A stretch of DNA of 64,000 nt from Phycisphaerae bacterium. GTDB lineage: Bacteria > Planctomycetota > Phycisphaerae > UBA1845. The notes beneath the pieces were generated by a model, which ran no database searches, was not told where the DNA came from, and worked only from the letters and a program-made list of their open reading frames with translations. This document shows, piece by piece, positions 43,372-53,370 of this stretch (position 1 is the first letter of the stretch; every line of letters begins with the position of its first letter). The DNA is taken from assembly GCA_029260015.1 (NCBI GenBank), contig JAJDEB010000007.1:1-64000 (forward strand), read 5' to 3'. A program made the position numbers and the translations under genes.

Positions 43372-44469
43372 ATGCCAACGATGATTCCAAAATTCACACT
43401 TCACACGGAATCCGAAGAAACACCGGTTTTCGTTGAAGAAAACGCCATTGAACACATTGGATTGTGGGTCTCGGAGCGTCGTATACCACCTATCGTAGTC
43501 GTCGTCTCAGATTCGACCGTCGCCGACCTGTATGCCGACAAGCTGCTTTCGTCGCTCAGCCAAAGTGGTTTGAAATCGGAGCTAATTACAGTCCCACCGG
43601 GCGATCAGTCCAAGTGCTTGAGTCAGCTAGATGGCATATTTGATAAACTGGGAGATTTGCACGTTCAGCGCGACGGCATGCTTGTCGCTCTTGGTGGTGG
43701 TGTGGTCACAGACCTGACCGGTTTTGCCGCAGCCACATGGATGCGGGGTATCGAATATGCCAACTGCCCCACCACCTTAGAAGCCGATGTAGACGCTTCC
43801 CTCGGAGGTAAGACCGGCATCAATCACGCAGCCGGCAAGAACATGGTCGGGGCGTTTCACCATCCGCAATTCGTCGCGGTCGATCCGACCTGCCTCAAGA
43901 CGCTACCCGCACGGGATATTTCTGCAGGACTGGCAGAGTCGATCAAGCACGCCCTCATTGCCGACGCATCGTTTCTCGATTGGCACGAGGCAAACGCCGA
44001 GTCGATCCGCAGCGTCGATTCCACCGTGATGACCGAATTGATCACCAGGAATCTGCAAATCAAAGCCAGCGTCGTCGAACAGGACGAACGTGAAGGCAGC
44101 GTCCGGGCATGCCTCAATTTCGGGCACACCATTGGCCACGCAGTCGAAAAACTATCCAACTATCAAATGCGTCACGGAGAAGCCGTCGCAATCGGCATGC
44201 TCGCGGCTGCCCACATTTCATTCCGCAAGGGCCTGCTGGATGGGCCGGCGATTGAGCGAATCCGCACACTGATTCGACGATTCAATCTACCAATCCAAGC
44301 CGACGGCTTGAGTCCCCAGGACATCATCGAATTGACGCTGGGCGACAAAAAAATAAGAGCCGGAAAGCGCCAATGGGTCCTGCTCGATGGCATCGGTAAA
44401 TTCACCATCACCGACGATGTTGACGCGGGGATCATCGCAGAATCTGTCACAATCGTCTGCGGTGACTAA
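43372..44469 (+). CDS. aroB: 3-dehydroquinate synthase (shikimate pathway)
   Basis: A 365-residue NAD- and Zn-dependent enzyme turning DAHP into 3-dehydroquinate, the second step of aromatic amino acid synthesis. It shows VTVPPGDQSK-like substrate binding (VPPGDQSKCL), the NAD loop LGGGVVTDLTGFAAATWMRG, the metal and substrate segments CPTTLEADVDASLGGKTGI and GKNMVGAFHHP, and the zinc histidine FGHTIGHAVE. Length is normal. Alternative ATG 43365 is in another frame. No other aro gene is adjacent. Confidence 0.96.
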   Translation: MPTMIPKFTLHTESEETPVFVEENAIEHIGLWVSERRIPPIVVVVSDSTVADLYADKLLSSLSQSGLKSELITVPPGDQSKCLSQLDGIFDKLGDLHVQRDGMLVALGGGVVTDLTGFAAATWMRGIEYANCPTTLEADVDASLGGKTGINHAAGKNMVGAFHHPQFVAVDPTCLKTLPARDISAGLAESIKHALIADASFLDWHEANAESIRSVDSTVMTELITRNLQIKASVVEQDEREGSVRACLNFGHTIGHAVEKLSNYQMRHGEAVAIGMLAAAHISFRKGLLDGPAIERIRTLIRRFNLPIQADGLSPQDIIELTLGDKKIRAGKRQWVLLDGIGKFTITDDVDAGIIAESVTIVCGD

Positions 44470-44476
44470 AGTCACC
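44461..44476 (+). terminator. Short hairpin spanning the aroB stop codon
   Basis: GGTGAC, loop TAAA, GTCACC forms a perfect 6-bp stem with the stop codon in the loop. The following bases are TTATG, so there is no real T-tract. It may be a weak terminator or coincidence. Confidence 0.3.
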
Positions 44477-45052
44477 TTATGATGGTTGGCAAAACCACCA
44501 GCCCCAGATTCTTCGTCTTACGGGTTTGCTGTAGGGTTACTTGAACCGCATGAAGTAGGGTCATCTGGGAATTCCACAAACATCCTTGATATGGCTCAGA
44601 ACCCGCAGATGTATCGTATAGATGATCTGATTGGACCACATGCGCCAATAGGTTACGGGGCGCATATTGTGTTCGTACCAGGTTATCCCTGTAATCCGTG
44701 TTCGACCTTTAGGAAGTGCATCGAGATTGAATTCACTAGCCCGCGAGAGCAAGAAACCCTCAAGGTGTGGCGCATTAACATGATCGTTCATCCCCCATTC
44801 TCGCAGTCCTTTCTTGTTCACATTCTTATTCAGTTAGTTCAGGTACAATCGTACCTTCAAAGTTCCCAAAGACCCGATGGGTAGCGGCGTGGGCTACGGC
44901 CCTCCAATCAAGTCGCAACTATTAATTCAAGCGATGCGTGACACGTTTTGTCAGGAAAATGGCTGGATTCGGCATCCATTTGATCCCAAGATGTGCGTTT
45001 CCGGCATGCGCATCGTTTAAGGCTAGGCAGGTGCGATATAGGAACGGAGCAT
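44470..45052. other. Gap without a convincing gene, aroB to nitroreductase
   Basis: This 583-bp stretch has open frames on both strands (44486-44884 +, 44561-44821 -) but they begin with TTG or GTG, lack an SD and show no family features. A 28-codon frame at 44934-45020 is also unsupported. It may be a decayed gene or regulatory DNA. Confidence 0.4.
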
Positions 45053-46045
45053 ATGAACAAACTCGAAAACCCGTGGCGAATCCTCATCCAATCCGCCGCA
45101 AGTTCGCCTTCGCCTCACAATGCGCAACCGTGGAAGGTGCGAATCATAGATGAATCGCACGCGGAATTGTTTATCGACGGCAAGCGCGCTTTACCCGACG
45201 AAGATGAAACCGGGTGTTTTATGATCTGCGCCATGGGCATCTTCTGTGAAGCATTGGAGGGAATCGCGGCTACCCATGGTCTTCGGCTATCGGCGAAGTA
45301 TTTTGATCCGAGCTTCGACAATGAGTTGAACCTGTTTGCAAAGCTTGAATTGTCGGAGGCGGATGACGCAATTACCCCATTCCCAAGAGAATTGTATTCA
45401 AAGCGAAAAACGTCGCGTCTCCCGAATCTCAAAAAGCTTGTGCAGGATGAAGTGCTTGCAAGATTAAAATCAATCGAGAACCCATCGGGCCAACGACTTT
45501 CCGTCATCTCTGACCCACAATTGATACATTGGATGATGGACTTGAATCTTGAGACAACGTTCATCGACATGAACAAAGCCCCTTATCGCAGGGAATTCCA
45601 CAACTGGGTGCGAACGAATCCGCGCAAGGCGGCTGAGCTGCGCGACGGCCTTGACGCACGATGTATGAATCTCAAGCCGATCGAATTCTGGATGAACGCC
45701 AATTTCTACTGGATGTACCAAATACCGGTCATCTCAACTCTTATCAAATATTGGTACAACTTCCGCATCGGGCATATTCAGCATTTCGGAATCATATCCG
45801 GATCATTCTGGGACAACGATTCCGCGGTGGCGGCTGGCCGGTACTTGTTAAGGCTTTGGCTGGAAATGGCCCGCGAAGATGTTTACGTTCACCCGTTTGG
45901 AAATCTCGTTACCAATCTAGAGACGCGAAGCACGCTCGAGAAAAAACTAGGCATAGAAAATATCTGGCTCGTCTTCAGAATGGGATACACACAAGAACCT
46001 CCGGGGAGCTATCGACTCGATGTCTCAGAAATTATCATTGACTGA
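45053..46045 (+). CDS. Acg-type nitroreductase-family protein
   Basis: A 330-residue FMN-nitroreductase-like protein. Opening NPWRILIQSAASSPSPHNAQPWK matches the FMN-contacting start of this family. The C-terminus has WLEMAREDVYVHPFGN and WLVFRMGYTQEPPGSYRL, as in Acg-like and SagB-like dehydrogenases. The start is ATG 45053 with GGAG close upstream; an upstream extension to 44993 is not conserved. Its end overlaps the next gene, a PaaK-like enzyme, by 26 bp. The substrate is unknown, and redox tailoring of a product activated by its partner is an inference. Confidence 0.83.
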   Translation: MNKLENPWRILIQSAASSPSPHNAQPWKVRIIDESHAELFIDGKRALPDEDETGCFMICAMGIFCEALEGIAATHGLRLSAKYFDPSFDNELNLFAKLELSEADDAITPFPRELYSKRKTSRLPNLKKLVQDEVLARLKSIENPSGQRLSVISDPQLIHWMMDLNLETTFIDMNKAPYRREFHNWVRTNPRKAAELRDGLDARCMNLKPIEFWMNANFYWMYQIPVISTLIKYWYNFRIGHIQHFGIISGSFWDNDSAVAAGRYLLRLWLEMAREDVYVHPFGNLVTNLETRSTLEKKLGIENIWLVFRMGYTQEPPGSYRLDVSEIIID

Positions 46046-47525
46046 TCATTTACTCCTCTTCTCCTGCGAAGTTAGTAGCCGCACATTCAGGCTCTTCGCG
46101 CGAATGTTCCCATCTATCCGTACGCGGTCGGGCGTGCTGGGTGGGCTTCGCTTTCAACCATTCCTCCAATCAATTTGCAAACTCAAGGCGCACGCAGTAT
46201 TCGTCAAGGCAAAGAAAACGTGTCCTGCCTATAAAGATTTTCTGAGCAAGAACATCTGGCCCAACCCACGCTGGGCCGACGTATCCAACCTGCCCGAAAC
46301 CACAAAGGACAATTACGTCCGAGCGTACTCCATTGAAGATCGCTGCTATGGCGGCGCGATTCCGCGCAAGGGCGTGGTCATCGACGAGTCGTCCGGTTCG
46401 AGTGGTACACCCAACAACTGGGTTCGCGGTCTTGACGAACGCCGTTGCGTCAAAGCGCTGATGGAGATTGCGTATCAACTCAAGTACGGTTCCGAAGATT
46501 TCATGCTCTTGAACTGCTTTGCGCTGGGTCCCTGGGCCACTGGCATGAACGTGTCCATGTCGATGGCCGACTCACTGATTCTCAAATCCATCGGTCCGGA
46601 CAAGGCAAAACTCGAAAACACGCTCAAGCTGTTCGGCGATCGCTACCGCTATTTGATTTCCGGATACCCACCATTCGTCAAGGATTTCCTGAACTCAACG
46701 GAATTGAACCTCGCCGAGATGGACGTTCATTTGATCGTGGGCGGTGAGGGAATGACGGAAGGCCTTCGCGATTATTTCCTGGAATCATTCAAGAGTGTCT
46801 ATTCGTCGTTCGGCGCATCGGACCTCGAGATCAACATCGCGGCAGAGACGGACTTCACCGTTGCATTACGGCGACTCTGTTTCAAGGACAGTGCGTTGTG
46901 TCAGGCGATGTTTGGGCGTAACGACGCACCAATGATTTTTCAGTACAATCCGCTGGACTACGTCATAGAAACCAACGACGACGGCGAATTGATCTTCACG
47001 ATCGCAAGGCTTTCAAACATTGCCCCCAAGATTAGATACAACTTGCGTGACTTCGGCGGAACGGTCGGCTATGCCGATGCTCTCGATGCCGTGACCAAGC
47101 ATGGCCACAACGTCGCTGCTCTTAAACACCAACGCTGCTTCCCTTTGCTCTATCTCTTCGGAAGAAGCGACCTGACCGTATCATTCTATGGGGCCAACAT
47201 ATACACATCGGACTTGGATCACATCATTCATCAAGCCCCGGACATAGTTCGCCTGATCCATTCGTTCCATATTAAAGTCGAAGAAACCTCCGAATTTGAA
47301 AAACAACTACGGATCAGTCTCGAACGAACCCAGCAGGATGTTCCGGTCCCAGACCTGATCAAGCTGCGCGACGTGATCTTCGAATCTTTGCAGAAGCATA
47401 ATCAGGATTTTCGCGAAGTGTCAAAAATGTTTTCAAGAGAGCAGTTCATCGTGGACCTGCACGACCACGCGACAGGCCCGTTCGCCAATCGAGATATTCG
47501 CTTGAAGAATAGTTACATCGGATAG
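46020..47525 (+). CDS. PaaK/CapK-like adenylate-forming enzyme
   Basis: A 501-residue member of the ANL superfamily related to phenylacetate-CoA ligases and CapK. The ATP-binding loop is VIDESSGSSGTPNNWVRG, followed by LIVGGEGMTEGLRDY and YSSFGASDLEIN, where an adenine- and acyl-binding motif is expected. The C-terminal part has LYLFGRSDLTVSFYGANIY, matching the family's hinge motif. It should activate a carboxylic acid by adenylation; whether it ligates CoA or another acceptor is unknown. Overlap with the nitroreductase gene suggests that the two act in one pathway. Confidence 0.83.
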   Translation: MSQKLSLTDHLLLFSCEVSSRTFRLFARMFPSIRTRSGVLGGLRFQPFLQSICKLKAHAVFVKAKKTCPAYKDFLSKNIWPNPRWADVSNLPETTKDNYVRAYSIEDRCYGGAIPRKGVVIDESSGSSGTPNNWVRGLDERRCVKALMEIAYQLKYGSEDFMLLNCFALGPWATGMNVSMSMADSLILKSIGPDKAKLENTLKLFGDRYRYLISGYPPFVKDFLNSTELNLAEMDVHLIVGGEGMTEGLRDYFLESFKSVYSSFGASDLEINIAAETDFTVALRRLCFKDSALCQAMFGRNDAPMIFQYNPLDYVIETNDDGELIFTIARLSNIAPKIRYNLRDFGGTVGYADALDAVTKHGHNVAALKHQRCFPLLYLFGRSDLTVSFYGANIYTSDLDHIIHQAPDIVRLIHSFHIKVEETSEFEKQLRISLERTQQDVPVPDLIKLRDVIFESLQKHNQDFREVSKMFSREQFIVDLHDHATGPFANRDIRLKNSYIG

Positions 47526-47560
47526 ACTTGGGAATAAACCAATCGGATATCGAGTTTCGA

Positions 47561-48589
47561 TCAGTAGCTTTCGTGCGAGATGTAGACCTTGCCTCTAAAC
47601 GTCCAGTAGACCACGCCGGAATAGGTCAGCACGAACGGGATGCCGATGCACGCGATCAGTAGCATGATCCGCAGGGTTCCCTCGCTTGAGCGGGCGTTAT
47701 AAACGGTCATGTGCCAGGATTCATTCATCGATGACGGCACGAGATTCGGGAAGATCGCGGTGGCAAAGAGTGTCGCGAATGCGGCGATGGTGGCGCACGA
47801 ACTGACGAAGGCGTAAGCCGGTTTCTTCAGATACATCGCCCGCGGAATGTTGGCGACGGCTAACACGTTGAGCATTGGCACCGACCATAGCCACTTGTTG
47901 TCGTGAAAGTTCTTGATCGCGCGGGGGTTCTCGACGAGCGTATACATCGTCGTGAAAATATACGCGATGAGAAAAAACCCGAACGTCCGCCAGATCCAAC
48001 GCTCCACCAGCTTCTGAAGATCGCCCTCGGTCTTGAGATACAAAAAGATCGCACCGTGCATGCTGAATAACGCGACAGTCAAAACACCAACCATCAGTGG
48101 ATAGAGCGTCAGTTGCTCAAACACGCTCTGGCGGATGATCATGTCCTCATCGACGGGCATCCCCTGCATCACGTTGCCTGCCGCCACACCGAATAGAAAC
48201 GCCGCAAGCAGACTCGATCCAAAGAATCCATAGTCCCATGCTGTTCGCCACACCGGGTGTTCGGTCTTCGAGCGAAACTCAATACTCACCGCCCGAAAGA
48301 TCAATGCAAACAGAAGCAACATGAACGCCACATAGAAACCGCTGAATACCGTCGCATAAGCTTCAGGGAACGCTGCAAACAACGCCCCACCAAACGTTAC
48401 TAGCCACACTTCGTTGCCATCCCAAAGCGGTCCGATCGAATTCAAGATGATCCGACGATCACGATCATTTTTAGCGATCGGGTGCAAGATGCCCACACCA
48501 AAGTCAAACCCGTCGAGGATGGCGTATCCCACGAGCAGAAACCCTAGCAGCCCGAACCAGATCAATGACAGCGTATCGTGTTCAAACAT
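47561..48589 (-). CDS. cydB: Cytochrome bd quinol oxidase subunit II
   Basis: A 342-residue membrane subunit (about 8 or 9 helices) of the bd-type terminal oxidase, which reduces oxygen to water without pumping protons. Signatures include LLVGYAILDGFDFGVGILHP, WDGNEVWLVTFGGALFAAFPE and FRAVSIEFRSK. Its ATG overlaps the cydA stop (TAATG), giving translational coupling. No small cydX gene or cydDC assembly genes are seen in the window. Confidence 0.96.
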   Translation of the reverse strand: MFEHDTLSLIWFGLLGFLLVGYAILDGFDFGVGILHPIAKNDRDRRIILNSIGPLWDGNEVWLVTFGGALFAAFPEAYATVFSGFYVAFMLLLFALIFRAVSIEFRSKTEHPVWRTAWDYGFFGSSLLAAFLFGVAAGNVMQGMPVDEDMIIRQSVFEQLTLYPLMVGVLTVALFSMHGAIFLYLKTEGDLQKLVERWIWRTFGFFLIAYIFTTMYTLVENPRAIKNFHDNKWLWSVPMLNVLAVANIPRAMYLKKPAYAFVSSCATIAAFATLFATAIFPNLVPSSMNESWHMTVYNARSSEGTLRIMLLIACIGIPFVLTYSGVVYWTFRGKVYISHESY

Positions 48590-50049
48590 TACGAATGCTC
48601 TTTCGGACTGGTTTCGGTTAGCGAACGCTGGTGGCTGGACATCGTCGCAGCCGTTTTGAAAAACGTCCGTTCACCGGGCTCGGAACCGGGCTCAGGTTCG
48701 TCGGGCCCGTGTTTGATCTTGCTGTTGAGTACGAATATCCAAACGAAGAACAGCAGCAGATAGATCATTCCAAACATGATGATCGACCAGAGCACTTGCT
48801 GGGCTGTCACGGCTTCGCTGAGTCCGTCGGATGTGCGCAAACCGCGCATCGCCACACCGTCCTGCTCGCTCGGATGAACTAGCCATGGTTGTCGCCCCAC
48901 TTCTGCGGCGACCCAACCGGCTTGGTTGGCGATCATCGGACCGAACACGGCGAACACATACACCCAAAGTAACCACCTCATGTTGAAAACGCGCCCCCGT
49001 CGCAACAGCGGCAGCGTGCCGATCGTCAACACGATGAAACACATCCCAAGCCCGACCATCAGATGATACATCTGAAAAGGTAACCACACTGGCGGGCGAT
49101 CTTCGGCGGGGATATCATTCAACCCGGTAATCGGACTACCCGTGTCGCCGGTGATTAGATAGCTGAGCATGCCATGAACAGCCAATCCGAATCGCACTTC
49201 ACCCGTTGTCGAATCAGGCGAACCAAAAAGGTACAAGTCCGCAGGTCCGGTCTTGAAGTGTCCTTCAAAGGCGGCGAGTTTGGCTGGCTGCGTGCGTGCC
49301 ACCTGCTTGGCTTGGTCGTGTCCGGTGATGGCGGCTAACAGACTGAACGTTGCCGCGATGATCAAGCCAATCGTAAAGCACCTGCGGGAGAACAACTCGT
49401 GGCGTTTCTTGAGCAAGTAATACGAACTGACCGAAGTGACCAAGAACCCGCCGAGAATCAGCGCGCCGATCAGCGTGTGGGTCAATCGATCAACGCTCGA
49501 AGGATTGAATATCATCGCCCAGAAGTCGGTGATTTCGGCACGGTGTCGCGTGTGATCGCCAACGACCATCTCAACGATGTGATACCCGGCTGGCGTTTGT
49601 TGCCACGAGTTTGCGACCACAATCCAAACCGCACTGAACATGCTGCCCAGCCAAACCATCAAGCTGGAAAAGAAATGCATCTTGGGCCCAACGCGATCCC
49701 AGCCAAACACCAGAACCGCAAGAAAACCGGACTCAAGAAAGAAGGCGAAAATGCCCTCTGCCGCCAACGCCGATCCGAACACGTCACCCACGAAGCGACT
49801 GTACGCGGCCCAATTCGTCCCGAACTCGAACTCCATCACCAGTCCGGTGGCAACGCCAAGACCAAAATTTACAGCAAAGATGCGCGTCCAAAAGCGAGCT
49901 GCATCCTTCCAAGTCTGATCGCCGGTCTTAAGCCAGATCCCCTCTAGCACCACCATCACCAACCCAAGACCAATGGTCAGAGGCGGAAACAGATAGTGGA
50001 ACATGATCGTTCCAGCAAACTGCAAACGGGATAAAGTGAGAACGTCCAT
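48589..50049 (-). CDS. cydA: Cytochrome bd quinol oxidase subunit I
   Basis: A 486-residue heme-bearing subunit. [21 protein letters not shown] holds the axial heme histidine, with further conserved parts [42 protein letters not shown] and [11 protein letters not shown] (the GRQPW motif). The Q loop is of the short type. The start is ATG 50049, chosen because homologues begin MDV; TTG 50055 is possible, and no SD is clear. The C-terminal 35 residues are polar and poorly conserved. With nuo it can form a minimal aerobic chain. Confidence 0.96.
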   Translation of the reverse strand: MDVLTLSRLQFAGTIMFHYLFPPLTIGLGLVMVVLEGIWLKTGDQTWKDAARFWTRIFAVNFGLGVATGLVMEFEFGTNWAAYSRFVGDVFGSALAAEGIFAFFLESGFLAVLVFGWDRVGPKMHFFSSLMVWLGSMFSAVWIVVANSWQQTPAGYHIVEMVVGDHTRHRAEITDFWAMIFNPSSVDRLTHTLIGALILGGFLVTSVSSYYLLKKRHELFSRRCFTIGLIIAATFSLLAAITGHDQAKQVARTQPAKLAAFEGHFKTGPADLYLFGSPDSTTGEVRFGLAVHGMLSYLITGDTGSPITGLNDIPAEDRPPVWLPFQMYHLMVGLGMCFIVLTIGTLPLLRRGRVFNMRWLLWVYVFAVFGPMIANQAGWVAAEVGRQPWLVHPSEQDGVAMRGLRTSDGLSEAVTAQQVLWSIIMFGMIYLLLFFVWIFVLNSKIKHGPDEPEPGSEPGERTFFKTAATMSSHQRSLTETSPKEHS

Positions 50050-50127
50050 GAACAAAATTAGAACTGTGCCCGCGCCATGCGGCAGATCAATTGGACAATT
50101 GCACCGATCGGATTAAAGCGCTGTCGC

Positions 50128-51807
50128 TCAATTTTTCCAACCCGGACCGCGAACGAATTGTCCGGGCGTGTCTCCAGTGTGCTTGCCGTCCTTAATCACG
50201 TGACCGCCATTGACGAAAACGTGCTTCATGCCGATGGCGTATTGATGCGGTTTGCTGAAGGTGGCTTGGTCGCCGAAGGTATTGGGATCGAAGACGACGA
50301 CATCGGCGTAGTAGTCCTTGGTCAGGCGGCCCCGAGATTTCAGGCTCAGGTTTTCTGCTGGTAGCGAGGTCATTCGCCGCACGGCATCTTCGACGCGGAC
50401 CAGGCCTTCGTCGCGGGCGTACTTGCCGATGAACCGGGCGAACGATCCATAGGCACGCGGGTGTGGATTGCGCTTGAGGAACACGCCTTCGGTTGCATAC
50501 GATCCGGCGTCCGAGCAAATACTGATGTACGGTTGCTGAATCTTTGTGCGGATGTTGTCTTCCGACATGGTGAAGAATATCGCCCCGACATCGCTGTGGT
50601 CTTCGATCACCAAATCCATCGCGGTGTCTTCGGGCGGCGTGCCACGAAGGGCTGCAACTTCAGCGAGCGTTTTGCCTGTGTACTTCTTGAGATCATCATT
50701 TCGGAAACCGACCAGCAGGATGTTTTCCGGAGAGCCGGCAGACAGGTAGCCGTTGTCCCATTCGGTCGTTGGCGTGTTCATCTCCTTTTTAACTTTCGCA
50801 CGGATCGCCGGATCTTTGAGTCGATTCTCCCACGCGTCGCGCCCGCCCTCCTGTACCCACGGCGGCATCACCGCGTCGAGTCCAGTCGAACTGGCGCGGT
50901 AGGTGTACATGTCGGCGGTGATTTTCAATCCCTGCGCCCGCGCTTGCTCGATTCGATTCAAGAGCGACTCAAGTTTGTTCCAGTTGGCTCGGCCCGACGC
51001 TTTGATGTGATACACCTCGGCTGCGATGTTCGCACTCTTGGCGATATGCAGGAACTCGTCGAACGCTTCGAGCAGGCTGTCGGCTTCGTTGCGCATGTGC
51101 GATGTGTAAATGCCGCCGTGCTTCGCAGCCACCTGAGCCAGCGCGATGATTTCGTCCGTCTTGGCATAGAACGCCGGCGCATAAATCAGCGAAGTCGAAA
51201 CGCCAACCGCCCCTTCCTGCATCGCCTGGTCAACCAGCGCTTTCATACGCTCCAATTCTTCGGGCGTCGGTTCGCGATCGTCGTAACCAATTTCATGAAT
51301 ACGCACCGTCGTCGCCCCGACGAACGAAGCAATGTTGACCGACACGCCCCGCTCTTCCAAATGCGAGAGATATTCACCAAGCGTTGTCCATTCGACGTCG
51401 AATTTGATGTCGCCCTGCTCTTCAAGCATCTCCTTTTTCATCGCGTCGTTGAGCGGGCCCATCGATCGCCCCTCGCCCAAAACTTCCAGCGTGACGCCCT
51501 GAAGCACGTCGCTCATCGCCCGGCCATCTTCAAAAAGCGATTCGCCAGCCCAACTGAGCATGTTGATGAAACCGGGCGCAACGACCATCCCCGTCGCGTC
51601 GATATCAACTTTGCCTTCGCCAATAACTTCCGATCCAACCGAAACGATCCGATCACCGCGAATCGCCACATCGCCGACGTAGCCATCTTCGCCCGAACCA
51701 TCCATGATCGTCGCGCCCCGAATCACGACATCGAAATCCTTCGACGGCGCGCAGCCAACCAATCCAACGAACAACAAGCCCATCACCGTTAACGTCGCGC
51801 GTTTCAA
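50128..51807 (-). CDS. N-acyl-D-amino-acid deacylase-like lipoprotein, variant metal site
   Basis: A 559-residue amidohydrolase-superfamily protein. The start TTG 51807 has AGGAGG 9 nt upstream and gives a lipoprotein signal (MKRATLTVMGLLFVGLVGC). Family segments are GVTLEVLGEGRSMGPLND, YTSHMRNEADSL, AEVYHIKASG, ISICSDAGSYATEG and the D-aminoacylase-like ending FVNGGHVIKDGKH. The usual H-x-H metal motif is replaced by NMLSWAG, while the later His and Asp ligands are present. It may hydrolyse N-acyl-D-amino acids from peptidoglycan or peptides with one metal, but this is unproven. It is divergent from lysA. Confidence 0.85.
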   Translation of the reverse strand: MKRATLTVMGLLFVGLVGCAPSKDFDVVIRGATIMDGSGEDGYVGDVAIRGDRIVSVGSEVIGEGKVDIDATGMVVAPGFINMLSWAGESLFEDGRAMSDVLQGVTLEVLGEGRSMGPLNDAMKKEMLEEQGDIKFDVEWTTLGEYLSHLEERGVSVNIASFVGATTVRIHEIGYDDREPTPEELERMKALVDQAMQEGAVGVSTSLIYAPAFYAKTDEIIALAQVAAKHGGIYTSHMRNEADSLLEAFDEFLHIAKSANIAAEVYHIKASGRANWNKLESLLNRIEQARAQGLKITADMYTYRASSTGLDAVMPPWVQEGGRDAWENRLKDPAIRAKVKKEMNTPTTEWDNGYLSAGSPENILLVGFRNDDLKKYTGKTLAEVAALRGTPPEDTAMDLVIEDHSDVGAIFFTMSEDNIRTKIQQPYISICSDAGSYATEGVFLKRNPHPRAYGSFARFIGKYARDEGLVRVEDAVRRMTSLPAENLSLKSRGRLTKDYYADVVVFDPNTFGDQATFSKPHQYAIGMKHVFVNGGHVIKDGKHTGDTPGQFVRGPGWKN

Positions 51808-52056
51808 AGGACCAATCCTCCTAGAGATCATTTTGAAGAAATCAATGCCGTGGCGCACAATTGGGGCCACGCTCGACGTTTCAGCCTAACACATCCAATG
51901 TAGCGCTCAATCCCTTTCCATTTTTGGCGGCGAATGGGCAACCGAATGGTTTATGCAGCCCTTGCAATCATCGCCCGATCTTTGGATCATGCGACGCTCG
52001 ATTCTCTTGTCCCGAGGCGGTCACGACCGCTTTGATAAAGTTTGGGTAATCAGCCA

Positions 52057-53340
52057 ATGGATGCATTCAAATACACCAAGGGCGTGCTAAGTTGCGATGG
52101 GCATGACATTGCCGACATCGCCGATCAGTTCGGCACACCGACATACGTTTATTCTGCTCGGGCGTTTCGCGAACACTATCGCGCACTGCATGATGCATTT
52201 GCCGCTCTCAAGCCGCGATTGTGTTATTCGATCAAGAGCTGCCACAACGTTCACATCCTGCAAACGCTCCACGAATGCGGATCATCGTTTGATGCGGTGA
52301 GCATTGGCGAAGTGCGCAGGGCGCTTGAAGCCGGCGCGAACGCTTCGGACATTGTGTTTGCTGGTGTGGGTAAGACTCCTGCGGAGATCAAAGCCGCTGT
52401 TGACTTGGGCGTAGGCACGTTTAACGCAGAGTCGGCGATGGAATTGGACGTCATCGCATCCGTTGCAAATGAAACGCGCAAGAAGGTGCGGGCAGCACTT
52501 CGCATCAACCCCGACGTGGATGCCAAGACGCACCGCCACACCACCACCGGTAAAGACGAAAACAAATTCGGCATTGAAATCGGCAGTTCGCGGGCACTAT
52601 TTCAAAAGCACAAGGACGACCCGTTCCTTTCGCTCGTGGGGATTCATCTGCATATCGGCTCACCGGTCAATACGGTTGGGCCATACGTTGAGATGGTCAC
52701 CAAGGCGCTTGAACTTATCAGCCAGCTTGAGTCCGAAGGCGTGACCATCGATTCGATTAACATCGGTGGCGGCTATGGAGCTGAATACGGTCATCAACCT
52801 TCGGCGACGGCCAGCGAATACGCCGCAGCCATCGTTCCGCTCCTGCAAGATCGCGGCTTGAAGGTGTCCCTCGAACCCGGCAGATCCATCTCGGCTAACG
52901 CGGGCATACTTTTGACGCGTGTGGTCTACCTTAAACAATCGCGGACGAAGCAGTTCGTCATCGTCGATGGATCGATGACAGATTTGATTCGACCTGCATT
53001 GTACGATGCATACCACTTCATTTGGCCGGTCAAGCCATCTGACGGCGCCGCCCCCACAAACCGAACGCCAGAGTCTCGCATTGCCGGTGCGACACCGGTG
53101 GACATCGTCGGACCGGTCTGCGAAAGCAGCGACTACCTCGGCTGCAATCGATTCATCCCGCCGGTTCAGACGGGCGACCTGCTCGCAGTTTATTCTGCCG
53201 GGGCATACGGTGCAGTCATGAGCAGCCAATACAACTCGCGGAATCGGGCGGCAGAAGTCCTCGTCGATGACAATGGCCCCCGTCTCATCCGCCGCCGGGA
53301 AACGTTCGACGACCTGATGGCCTGCGAACGCGAAGTCTAG
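52057..53340 (+). CDS. lysA: Diaminopimelate decarboxylase
   Basis: A 427-residue PLP enzyme making L-lysine from meso-diaminopimelate. The PLP lysine segment CYSIKSCHNVHIL, NKFGIEIG, LHIGSPVN, INIGGGYG, SLEPGRSI and the substrate cysteine in GPVCESSDYLG are all present. The start is taken as ATG 52057; a TTG at 52042 is in frame. A REPIN-like element separates it from the amidase downstream. lysA may be transcribed alone, since the D-aminoacylase gene is divergent. Confidence 0.95.
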   Translation: MDAFKYTKGVLSCDGHDIADIADQFGTPTYVYSARAFREHYRALHDAFAALKPRLCYSIKSCHNVHILQTLHECGSSFDAVSIGEVRRALEAGANASDIVFAGVGKTPAEIKAAVDLGVGTFNAESAMELDVIASVANETRKKVRAALRINPDVDAKTHRHTTTGKDENKFGIEIGSSRALFQKHKDDPFLSLVGIHLHIGSPVNTVGPYVEMVTKALELISQLESEGVTIDSINIGGGYGAEYGHQPSATASEYAAAIVPLLQDRGLKVSLEPGRSISANAGILLTRVVYLKQSRTKQFVIVDGSMTDLIRPALYDAYHFIWPVKPSDGAAPTNRTPESRIAGATPVDIVGPVCESSDYLGCNRFIPPVQTGDLLAVYSAGAYGAVMSSQYNSRNRAAEVLVDDNGPRLIRRRETFDDLMACEREV

Positions 53341-53370
53341 CGCGTGTTCTTACGCCAATGCGGTCGCCGC

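Noticed and set aside
44486..44884. 132-codon open frame on + strand after aroB
   Set aside because: It starts with TTG, has no SD and no family feature, and overlaps another frame on the - strand. I treat the gap as non-coding or decayed.
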